Below are positions 47,071-59,000 of a DNA stretch of 64,000 nucleotides, piece after piece (within the stretch, counting starts at the first letter, position 1; each line of letters opens with the position of its first letter). The notes beneath the pieces were generated by a model. It was not told the origin of the DNA. It made no database searches and saw nothing but the letters and a program-made list of their open reading frames with translations. The stretch covers positions 387,052 to 451,051 of the forward strand of contig LSRX01000539.1 of assembly GCA_001939145.1 (NCBI GenBank), given 5' to 3'. The position numbers and the translations under genes were made by a program. Origin of the DNA: Symbiodinium microadriaticum (lineage: Eukaryota; Sar; Dinophyceae; Suessiales; Symbiodiniaceae).

Positions 47071-50000
47071 CTGCGCAGCACAGCGGGGAGTTTTAGAGGC
47101 TTTGAAGCTCAGGGATTCGCTGTTTTGTGTTTTGGGTTTAGGGGTTTAGGGGTTTAGGGGTTTAGGGGTTTAGGGTTTAGGGTTTAGGGGTTTAGGGGTT
47201 TAGGGCTTGGGGTTTTGTTTAGGGTTTAGGCTCTAGGAACCAGCGTCTTGGGTTGAAGCTTCAACTTCGCTCACTTGGCCGGGCTGTTTTGCAGGGGGTT
47301 TCTGTAAGAATGCTTGATTCACCTGCTTACCCCGGTGCTACTTCGGACGATATATGGCTACTTCGGCGTCATCCCGTAAACTCTGAACCCTGAACCCTAC
47401 GGTTTGAACTTTGAACCTACCCATAGGCCCCTAAGTAGTCCTTTTTATGGTTTATATTTAGAATCCTATAAGGTAATCCCAAAAAGGAACTGCTTAATTA
47501 GGGGCCTATGGGTAAGCCTTAGCTCNGGGCTCTATAAAGGTTACGATGGGGGATTCTACAAGGGTTCTATGATATAATTAGGGGCCTATGGGTAAGCCTT
47601 AGCTCCTCTCATCGATTCTTCTTCTCATCAAGTATGTGAGAGATCCGAGGCCCCGCAACTAAAAGGACGAATTGCTGACATCTCTTGCGACAATCCCAAC
47701 AAAGCCCGAACAGCAATTCCTAAACCTCGAACTCAACAGTTCTCATCCGACACAGCCTCTGAAGCCTCTTTCCTGGCTTGCCTACCTTGTTTCGTCGAAG
47801 AGCCCTGAGCCCGAAAGCCCATTTTCCCAACGAAGCCCGTTAAAAGCTGGGGTGCCCCTTTCCCCGTATTCACCTTCAAAACGGAGGAAGGTGATGCTTG
47901 GGAATCTAGTAAGGCTTCGCCCAGTTCCACGGAAGTCATATCGCGTTTAAAACTCTATATAGAATAAGCCGCAGCCCGGAACACGCTGAGAACCTTCATA
48001 GACAACCAATTAAAACCCGTTTGAAACCCATCCGTTTTGGGGTCCTGTTTATACGGGTGCCGAGCTAGTTTGGAGATCTGAGAAAGGGCCCTAATTTAGA
48101 GAACTACCCGACTACCCCTTTCAAGCCTGAGTAGAAGCCTTGGACTAAGAAAGGCAACCATGGTTATGTTGCCGGCGGTCATGATGCTGCAGTTCGCGAG
48201 GATTTGCTGAAAGCCTGGATCGGGCACAGGCTTCTTTCCGGTTTATATACCTAGGGCTTCGGGCCGCAAAGCTTGACAAAGTTAGAGGTTTAAAGAAGAT
48301 TCAACAAGTTAGGGTCAGCAATCTCGAATCGCAGTACAGTGGCGCTCCACGCGCTGATGCTGCGGCGCACGGAAGCCGTCCGGCATGGACGAGGCGCCAG
48401 GATTGTAGGGAATGAGATTCACCATGACCTGCTCCGGGTACAGTTTAGGGTTTAGGGCTTAGGGTATGTCATAAGGAGCGGCTTCGTATGGGTGGTAGGC
48501 ATTTTGCAGGGCAGGGTTGGGGATATACTATATCGGGTCTTCTCAAAAACTCTGCATCCGTATACCAGGACAGAACCCTCAAAAAGAGCTTCTTCTCTCG
48601 ATTCACCTTGCGGGCTCGTGGAGCCAAAAGCTGACCCAACTCCTTGGCGCAGTCGTCGGTGTCGTTGACGTCGGCCAGGAGCACGTACTCCTTCGGATGC
48701 TTCTTGAGGAGCTCAGGATTTAGAGGGACTACAGGGGCCCAGGCATGCACCAACTTCCCGAAAAGGTTACCGGGGTGGCTGGATGAGGTGCCCCCGAACC
48801 GCAGAGCCCAAGTTTGAGAGTCAGCTGCGCTTCAGTTTCTCGCACTGCCCTGGGCGTTTGACGGTTAAGATAGCGCCTGGTCTGGGATCTTATCAGTTCC
48901 AGATACAGGAGATGCACTGAAAAAGTCTACGGACGCTCCCATCGTGTTTCTCATGACTTTGCAATAAAGTTCGCAGCAAGTAGGGGCCCCAGGCTCCCTA
49001 GAGACCCACCCTAAGCCCTTTCTAGGGTTTAGGGTTGCAAGCAAATGCTTGTGTGATTCAACGCATCCTGGTTTCATCACAAGATTTGGATGCTCAGAGG
49101 AAAAGATAGGTTCGGATGCTTGTGCCGTGTCTGGGACGCCGGGGGCTTTCTCGACAATAGATCACGAGTTCTTCCGATACTTCCTGCATCCTACGTCTTG
49201 GGAAGTTTGGTTACTGCAGAGGCACCGGGTCAGGCGACTGACACGGTAGCGGAGCCTCCTTTGAGAGGCTGTGGACCAGACCGAGTCTGGAAAAGCCAGG
49301 GACCTTCAACGACAACTGCCACTGCTTTGCCGTGGCCAGGACTACATGTCGTCGACCGGAGCCGCAGTGACAAAAAGCAAAGATGGTGTGCCACAGTGGT
49401 CGGGTGAACCCTCGACCTTCACCGAGTATGAGGAGCAGTGCCTGTTGTATGAGCAGAGTGTGCCGTATCATAAACGGTACATGGTGGGACCTCGATTGAT
49501 CGGAGAGCTCCAAGGACCAGCAAAACGACTCGTCTTGGGAAAGCGACCCGACTGGGTTAGCTACCCGGGAGGCGTCCAGGAGCTCCTGAACACCCTGAGG
49601 GCGAGCCTTGGACCACCACAGGTGTCGGAATTGGCAGACTACCTCACCCGCTATTTCCGCCAGACCCGACGGAAAGCTCAGGAGTCGATGTCCGATTACA
49701 TCACCAGGAAGTGTGAGGTGTACCTTCGAGCTCAACAAGCACTTCGCCGCGTTCTACCTCAATAAGTAAAGAAGGAGAAGCCACAGTGGGCAGCGGTGGA
49801 AGGAGGCACGGGAGCGTGGAGCCGAAGGATCAGCATGGACTCCAACAACAGCAGTTTGGCGCCCCGATCGGCAGCTCCTGTCTCAGAGACAGGGGATGAG
49901 ACCAATGAGCGCCCCGAGGGAGACAACAACGAGACGACCGAGCCCGCCGAGGACAGGAATCAATGGAGTTGGTATGGCTGGGGAGGTGGTTGGTCATGGT

Positions 50001-53000
50001 CGGGCGACGGCTATGGCTCCGAATGGGGCTGGCAGCCGAGCTACTACACCTCGTCCTATGGCAGCGAACGCTCATGGGGCAAGTACCAGGACACCGTTGC
50101 GACCCCAGCTGAGATCCTTCCGGATTTCATCCAAGGATGGTTCTTACTGTTCGACAGCGGCCTCAACTCCACCGAGCGGAACTTGATTCACACCGCCGTG
50201 CAGGGAAATTACTCCCTGCAGAATGTGGCCCGAGAACTTCGGGCACAGTGGGACGAGCATAATCTACGTCAACGAGAAGGACATCGTACCCAGACGGGCT
50301 ATCTCGGGGAGATTGATGAGGACCTGGAGGACTTCGACGTCGATTTCCAGCAGGGCTACCACACCGAGGACTTGAACGAAGAAGGCCAGGCCTTGGTGGC
50401 GGAAGCAGAGGCTGAAGCTCAGCAAGCTTTGGCTACGATGCAAACAGCCAAACGGACCTTGAAAGAAGCGAGATCCAAGCAGCACCAGGTGAAGATGTCC
50501 CGCCAGTATTTCAAGACTTCGGGGCCGAATTTCCGGCCCAGTGGGAACCAGAGACCTTCGTCATCGTCCGGATCCAGTACTCGAACGTGGGCCCCAAATG
50601 ATGCCAACATGCAGTGCCTCAAGTGTGGGAAAATTGGTCATCGAGCTGCAAACTGCCCCCAAAAGGAGCAGCATGCCAAGATGGCTGATGAGGAGACCGA
50701 GTCGGCGCCCTTCATTTGCTATGGCGACGAGGCACCACCCACGGAGATGAAGGAGGCCGCCTTGTCAGCGCACGAGGCGGGACACCCCAGCTTGACGACC
50801 CAGGAGGCGATGCAGCGTGGATGGTGTGTGGTAGACGGAGGAGCTACCAAGACCCTGGGCAGTGTGCGAGCTGTACAAAGCGTGTTGGATTGCAACCAAG
50901 CAGAGGAAGGCCGAACCAAGCTTCTGGGAGTTGACACACAACGGCAGCCGACATTCTCTTTTGGGAATAGTTCGGAAAACAGATGTGTGTCGACGGTGGA
51001 AGTCGGCATTCGGGCCGGCGACAAGAGCGGGCGCCTGACGATCCATGCGCTTGACCAGGGGTCAGGCCCGATCCTCCTCAGCGTGGCGTCGCTCCGGGCC
51101 CTAGGGGCGGTGATCGACTTCGCCAACGACCTCATCGTCTTCAGGAAGATCGACCCATGCCGTGTGATTCAGGCGAGAAGATCGCAAAGTGGACACCAGC
51201 TTTTGCCACTAAGTGGCGACATGTATGCTCAGTCGATGGTGGCCAATCGTGCCATTCCCGACTTGAAGACCTTTTTGCATTAGGGACAGCTCCTTCCGCT
51301 GTCTGGGCCTGAAAGACCGTGGAAGGATTCGTGTGTAGAGTCAGGCAAGCGTAGGACTGAAGATCAGTCACGGATGTGTAGGAACCTTTTCAAAGATGCT
51401 AGTGTGAGTGAGGGTGATAGAGAATTTTTCTCTTCTTCGAACTTGCAGACGGGCCATGAAGCAGCTACCAGTTACGAGAACAAGAGCGAGATCAACAGCA
51501 GCGCCTTCGGCCCAAGCCACAAAGACAGCTTTGAGAGAACCAGCCGTCATGTCGATCAACAACATGAAGAAGCAGGAGTTGCAGAACCTCTTGCGCAAGA
51601 AGGGCGAGAATCCACCCGAGAGGTGGACGAAACTCGAGCTACGCCAGCGACTGGTCGAGATGGACCCAACCCTGGAAGAGACGAGCACGACCAAGAAGAG
51701 CGACACGGAGCTTCAGGAGTGGGTGCACAAGATCAACAAGGCCAGCAACAAGAAAGCCAACCTGGTGACGATGTGCGAGACCGAGCTCGGGCTTCGCTTG
51801 AAGGGCACAGAGACGGTGGCCCAGATGGAGCGACTTGCACTTCACCAGGCTTATCGACTTGCTACTCCGGCTGCCAAGGATGTGGTGGGGTTCGGGAAAT
51901 TCTCGGCCCTCGAGTACCAGGACATCAACCGCTACCAGCCGGGGTACCGCGAGTGGATTCTCAAAACAGATGCCGAAAGCACCGAGTGCGATTTCAGACT
52001 CAAGCGGCTGGCGAAGTGGCTACGCGAGAACCCGCCGCTGACCAAGGACAAGAATGTCGAGGACCTCCTGGCAGAGAACATCACGAGCGCCTCACAAGCC
52101 GGGAGGAGCAGCAAAGGATCGTCGAGCTCGACCACGCCGCCCGAGAATGGCCAGATCTTGCAGGTTCTGCAACAGCTGGCGGGAGTGGTTCAGAACCTCC
52201 AGGACGACGTGGCGGAGATGCGAGAAGAGCGACCTCGCCGCAAGGAAAGCCGCAAGCCGAACTCCGAGAGCACGTCGGAAGGCTACCAGAAGATCGAGCA
52301 TCAGTGAGCGCAGGGCCACTAGCAGCTGAGCCAGGAACCTATGAGGCCCAAGGCATTCAATTGAGTGCTGGGAGGGCCAGTGAGCTGGAAACTGCATCAT
52401 GGGAGTTGGTGCCGGGTTTGTTTCAAGCTTTGGTTTCCTATGGTAGGCCGGTGTTGTTGGAGTTAGGGTGTGATGCAGACAGTCTCCTTTCTTCCGTTGT
52501 CCAGGAACAGACAGGATGGGCAGAAGCTGCTCAGCGATTGTCCGTGTGGAACGGTGCTGATTTGAGCACACATGCCGGTGTAAAGTATATTTTGGAACGC
52601 ATCGGGACGGAGTGCCCGAACGTGGTGTGGATTGCCCCACCTTGTGGACCGTTTTCTCCTTTGCAGAATGCTAACGCCCGGAGCCCCGAGCAAAAGGAGG
52701 AACTTCAGCGGAAGCGCCAGCAGGCACAGCGAGCTTATGTAGGAGCTAGTGTTGTGTATGCCTACTGTGTGCAGAAGGGTATTCACTGTGTGTGGGAGAT
52801 GCCAGAGCGATCAGACGCATGGAGATTACCACGTGTGCAGCAGTTTCAGAAGCAGTTTCAACCATATGTGGCGGTGACGCATGGATGCCAAGTAGGATTG
52901 CGCAAAGCACCGGGCCAGCCATTGATGAAGAAAGGCTGGCGACTGTTCACTACGCATGCTAGATTGGCTGAGGTGATGCAGAGTGTGTGTAGATGTCCGA

Positions 53001-56000
53001 GGACGTATCAGCATGCGAAGTGTGATGGTGACATGTCGACACAGAGTGCTCGATACACGCGTGAGTATGCAGAGCGAGCGGCAAGAGCGATCCTCTTGGA
53101 GCTGAATCATGTATCAGTTCACCAGGAATGCCAAGGACAAAGTGTGCTTCCGGAGACCTTCGGAGAGGGACTAACGTGCCAGTGTGAACGCCTTGAGGGA
53201 CTACAAGGGCTTAGTTGTGGGCTGTGTCTTCAGAGTAGGCAGGCTTCTGGGATCAGTAGGGACCCTAAGCCCCAGGTGGTTCAGGAGAATCCCCAGGATT
53301 TGGAACCCCAAACCCAGGAAGTCCTGTATTCTAGGGAAGAGATCCAGAACGTTGAAAGCCGAGCTCAGGAACTCTTGAGACAACAAGATTTCAGCTGTGA
53401 GGCATGTGAGGCACTGATTAAAGGGATGAACTGGCAGGCCAAGGTGACGCGAGAGGGCAAGCTTGGAGCCGAACGAGTTCAGTATCTTGCATTTGGAGCC
53501 TACTCCTACGGGGCCAACCATGGGGTTTGTAGGTCAACCAGACAGTTTCCCAAATTCCTGAAGTATATCAACCAGTTTCTGTTACATCGAGTGAGCACAC
53601 CACGGAAATGGACCTCAGTCGTTCTGAACATCAACAATCGGATGCCGATACATAGGGATGTGCACAACCAGGCCAATCAGCCCAATGTGATTCTTGGATT
53701 AGGAGAGTACACGAAGGGCGGGATATGGGTTCAGGAGACTGTGCAGGCCAAGGAGATGGGCCTCAAGGAGGCCACCAAGGAACCTTTGGTATCACGCGTC
53801 ACGCCGCATGGAGAGACCGTGTGGGGACGAGTGCGAGCTACCCGAGGACAGATTGTTGAGTTCCCACCGAAGGCCTGGCATGAGACAGAAGAGTGGAGTG
53901 GAGAGAGAGTTATGTTGTCGGCGTACACCACCAGAGGACAGGGCAGCTTGACACAGGAAGAGCTGCAGCAGCTGCGTACCGCGGGATTCCCAATACCACC
54001 CAGACCTAAGAAGGGCATTGAAGAGGTGTATGTGGCTGGAGAGAGAGAACAGAACAGAGAGCGAGAGAGACTGAAGAGACAGCTGTACTTGTTACATGCA
54101 GCCACCGGACATTGTTCGACGCAACACCTCGTCGCAGCCCTTAAGCGAAGGAACGCCAGCGCAGAAGTGATCAGGCTAGCAGAGGAGTTCAAGTGCTCCA
54201 TCTGTGAGGAGCGGAAACGGGTGATGCCGAGGCATGTGGCCTCGCTAGAGCCACTACCACCTAAGTTCCACACCGTAGTGACGGATGTGGGACATTGGTA
54301 CCACCCAGGACTGAAGGAACACTGTCAGTTCTTAGTGGCCATTGACGAGGGTTCGAGGTTTAGGATTGCTAAGATTGTTTCCAAGGGCCCCAAACAACAG
54401 CCTTCAGGAGCGACTTGTGTGCAGTTTCTGAGGGAAAATTGGTGTCAGATCTTTGGAAATCCTAGGACCTTGCGCTTGGATCCGGCAGGCAACTTTCGTA
54501 GCCAGGCTATTCAGGACTATTGTGACAGGTACGGAGTCTTCTTGGACATGGTACCAGGGGAGGCCCATTGGAAAATTGGGGTTTGTGAGCAGGCGGTACA
54601 AGGATTGAAGACAGTGATGGATAAGCTCTACAGCGCCGAGGAAACCATCAGTTCGGAGGAGGCATTGGCGACGGCGGTAAGGGTGTTTAATCAGAGGGAT
54701 TTGATTCGGGGATTTGCACCAGCACAACATGTCTTAGGACAAACCCCGGATGAAACAGGTCGGATCGATGTGATGAGCCCGGCAGTCCCTCCCGAACTCC
54801 TTTGTGAAAATCCCAACACCGAGTTTGAACAAGCTGTTCGACGTAGAGCCCAAGCGGAAGCCGCACATGCCGAATGGAACGCACAACAACGGTTGAAGAG
54901 AGCTGCTAACTCCCGAACGAGGCCCGTGTTTGACTACCAACCAGGGGAACTAGTTTTCTACTGGAGGCAACAGGACTCCTCGAGACACCGTCAAGGACCC
55001 AATTCCAAGAAAGGTCAGTTCATGGGACCAGCTCGGGTATTGGCTATGGAAACAAAGCGCGAGCCCAATGGAAACCTCAAGCCTGGGTCTACGGTTTGGT
55101 GTGTGAGGGGACGTCAGCTGATTAAGTGCTGTGTGGAACAACTTCGGAGGGCTTCACAGAGGGAGGAACTGATTGATGTGATGTCGGAACAGGACCGCAC
55201 CCCATGGACCTTCAACAGGGTTGCGGAGCAGATAGGTGGTAATCAGTTTGAGGATGTTTCCCGACACCAACCTAGCGAGAGCGAGTGGTGGAGAGCCCAG
55301 GAGCCCACAGAAGAGGCGCCCCCAATCAGGATACGGATGCGTGGCAAACGTGCCGCAGTCGCGGCACCTGCAGAGGACTCCGATGAGGAGCTCATTCCCG
55401 ATGCCGGGAGCGAACCGGCTAGCTCGTCTCGACGAAGGCCAAGGACGCATCGGGCCAGCTTTGTGGATGCCATTAGGGGTTCTATTTGGTGGGATGAAGT
55501 GAGTGAGTCTGCGTGGGTCTCTGAAGAGCAGGACTACTGGAGGGAGAAGGGAGCTTGTGTGGAAGTGGAAGTAGAGATGCCTCAGTCTGGAAGGGATTGG
55601 CAACGAGCTGTTAACGATCTTCAGTGTTACATGGTAGGGGCCATCAAGCGTAGAGCGATTGAGGTTCGAGAGAAACATCTTAATGAGGAAGAAAAAGAGA
55701 TGTTTAGGCAAGCCAAGGCCAAGGAAGTCCGAAACTTCATTGCTGCTAGAGCCTTCGAGAAGTTACCTGAACACTTGAAACCGAGTTACCAGCAGGCCAT
55801 AGGTATGAGGTGGATTCTGACGTGGAAACAGAAAGAAGACGGGTCAAGGCGTGCAAAAGCCAGAGCAGTCTTATTAGGCTACCAAGACCCGTCGTATGAA
55901 CATCGTTCAACCACAGCTCCCGTTATGTCTCGACAATCACGACAGCTTCTCCTCGCCCAAGCAGCCCGCAGGAGCTGGACAGTGTATAAAGGAGATGTGT

Positions 56001-59000
56001 CGGGGGCTTTCCTTCAAGGAAGGGAGTACCCCGACGTGTTACACTGTGTGCCGTGTGATGAGATCTGTGATCAGATGCAGGTGCCAAGAGGCAGTATTAC
56101 CCGCCTCAGGAGAGCTTGCTACGGACTGGTGGACGCTCCTCTAGAGTGGTACCGTTCGGTATCAGAGTTCCTGGAGGGCATCGGTCTGGAAAGGACTTGG
56201 AGCGATGCTTGCACATGGGTTTGGCGAGAGAATGGAGAGCTGAAGGGCATGATTTCGGGACATGTTGATGATTTCTTGTTTGGGGGAAGCGACCAGGATC
56301 CACAATGGCAAGGGATTATCAAGAAGATTCAACAAAGGTTCCAGTGGGGAGACTGGGAAAAGGACAACTTCGTTCAATGCGGGGTGAAGGTGGACAAGGT
56401 TGAGGAAGGCTACATGTTGAGTCAACCACAGTTTGTTGATGGACTGAAAGAAATCAACTTGAATGCTACGAGACGAAGACAGAGAGAAGCGGAGACAGAC
56501 GAAAAAGAGAAGGGGCAACTGAGGGCTTTGCTCGGAAGTTTGAGCTGGCTGGCGCAACAGTCGGCGCCGCACCTGTCAGCGTCAGTGGGGCTCCTCCTGT
56601 CCGAGGTGACGAGGAGCACTGTGGATACAGTACTCAGGAGCAACCTGCTACTCAGGAACGTGAAACAGCGTAGGAACCACCAGATGCTGATTCATGCTAT
56701 GCTTAAAGATGAACCGGTGATGATGTTCGTGTGGGTGGACGCGGCGAACGGCAACAGGCCAGACGGAGGTAGCACTCAGGGTATCTTTGTGGGTTTAGGG
56801 CCACAGTCTATGATGTCAGGTGCTGTGGGTAAGGTGACTCCAGTTTCCTGGCACTCATCACGAGTGGACCGGGTATGTCGATCCCCGGGAGCAGCCGAGG
56901 CTTTGGCTGCTGTAAATGGTGAGGACGCTCTATACTATGCAAGGTACCAGTGGTCTGAACTAGAGTTCGGAAACGTAGATGTGCGTGATGCTCAAGGCTG
57001 TGTCAGCCGGGTCCCCGGGTGTGTAGTTACCGACTCCAGAAATGTCTATGACAAGTTGAACAACGAGGTCCTGGTGGTGAAAGGAGCAGAGAAAAGAACA
57101 GATCTGGAATTACTGGGTCTCAAGGAGTCACAAGCTGCGACAGGACTGGCCATACGGTGGGTACACTCAGAAGCACAGCTGGCGAACAGTTTGACGAAAG
57201 TGGGAAACTGCAGAGAAGTCGAGCTGTACTACAAGATGCGCCACCAGTGGCGCATAGTGGAAGATGAGCAGATGCGATCGGCTCGCAGACGAAAGCAGGA
57301 GGGCATGGCGCCATTGGCAAGTTTCGAAGAAGAGAAAATCAGTGGGGATTTTTAATCTTTGAAAAGGGGAATACGGGGGCATGCAAGCAAATGCTTGTGT
57401 GATTCAACGCATCCTGGTTTCATCACAAGATTTGGATGCTCAGAGGAAAAGATAGGTTCGGATGCTTGTGCCGTGTCTGGGACGCCGGGGGCTTTCTCGA
57501 CAATAGATCACGAGTTCTTCCGATACTTCCTGCATCCTACGTCTTGGGAAGTTTGGTTACTGCAGAGGCACCGGGTCAGGCGACTGACAAGGGTTTAGGG
57601 TTTATAGGGTTTAGGGTATAGGGACTCTACTTGAGACTTCCGGAAGCCCGGTAGTGCACCTCGAAGGATTTTGGAATCCTCCGTCTTCGGAGAGGTTTAG
57701 GAGAACTCCGCTGATGCACGAAACCCTCCCTTACCCATAGCATAGCGAAGATACTGTACTCTTCGGCACTTTTGGCAAGCGCTGCCTTGCAAGATCTTAT
57801 AACGGAACGAAGGGTTGAGTTCATCAGCAATGGCACCCAACCGGACATCCGCAAACAAGCCTCTTCAGCTGATCCCGGCGCATGGCTATGGTTGAGATCT
57901 TCTTCTCCTTCTTCTTCTTCTTCTTCTTGCTGTGGCTACTGTTGCTGTAGCGGGTTCCTTCTTGCTGCCCTCGTTAATTGCTATGAGTGGCTGCAGACCA
58001 AAACCCTAAACCCGAAATCCAAACTACAACAACCTGGTGATTACACGGAACCTCACAACCTGAAGTCTGCAGGCAAGCGGCAATCATGGCACGTGCCGTC
58101 TTCCTCAGCCAGCGCTGTACAAGTTTCAGGACGGGTGATGTAGGGCCAGCGCTTGCTTCATCTGATGAAAAGATGGGACAAAAGATGCTCCTTGGGATCG
58201 CCGCAATTGTGCGTCACTCTTAACATCGGGTCTCGGACGCGACCCTAATTTACAAGACCCGGCCCGTGTGGATTCAGGCTTAGAGCTTGAAGGCCTCTGT
58301 TTTTTGGGCTCACACGTGCGCCGAGAGGCGTCTCTAAGTGCAGGTCCATGGCGGCCAAGAGCCTGGGCTAGGTGAGATGTTTGCGTTTCGGCTTAGGATT
58401 TCAGGTTGAGGGTTTCGGGTTAGGGTCTAACTGGACCTATAAAACCTTCCATTCTAGGGTTCCCTATCATGTGGTTTCCTTGTAGAAGTCCCTGAAAAAG
58501 GCAGGTTGTTTGGGGTCTATAGCCTAGGATTCACTAGAACATAGGCACCAACGCTTCCAGGAGCTCGGGCTTCAGGGCGTTTAAAGCTTTAGGGATTTGG
58601 GGTTTTAGGGAATCGGAGCTTTAAGGATTTCGGGGCTTTATAGTTTAGGGTTTAGGGTTTTGGGCTTTCAGGATGTGGGGCTGGAGGATTTAAGTTCGGG
58701 CTTCAGGGGTGTAGAGAACCAGGTCTTGACAACCGTAACTGCTCGTCTCATGCTCTGAGTGTCTTTGCAAGGGATACGGTAAGTCTACTGGCCATTAGGC
58801 TTCAGGGTTTACGGCCCCACCGTTTAAGCTTCAGGATTTAAGGTTTGCAAAAAAGCCCGAAACTCGACATGCAGCCCGAATCCCAAAAGCTTTAACCTTG
58901 AACCCTGCATCGCATCCCCAAGACCCTACAGCCGCCTTATAACGGTTAGAACAGGGCTTTGGGGTACGTTCTGGTATAGCTACATACAGACTCTAGGGCG

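Larger units (their letters stand above)
49036..57589 (+). mobile_element. Complete Ty1/copia-type LTR retrotransposon
   Basis: An 8,554-bp element with 208-bp LTRs (TG...CA) that I read as identical, and a 5-bp duplication AGGGT. Order of parts: Gag, zinc knuckle, aspartic protease, a SAP-like/ExoX-C-like segment in another frame, methyltransferase-like domain, 2OG-Fe(II) dioxygenase-like domain, integrase, reverse transcriptase, RNase H. Integrase ahead of reverse transcriptase defines the copia group. Identical LTRs imply a recent insertion. It occupies the RlmN intron between exons 3 and 4 in antisense orientation. Confidence 0.95.

Noticed and set aside
51374-52307. First ~310 residues of the long Pol frame as genuine protein
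   Set aside because: G/R/E/P-rich and repetitive, while another frame over the same bases encodes an ordered protein with recognisable motifs.
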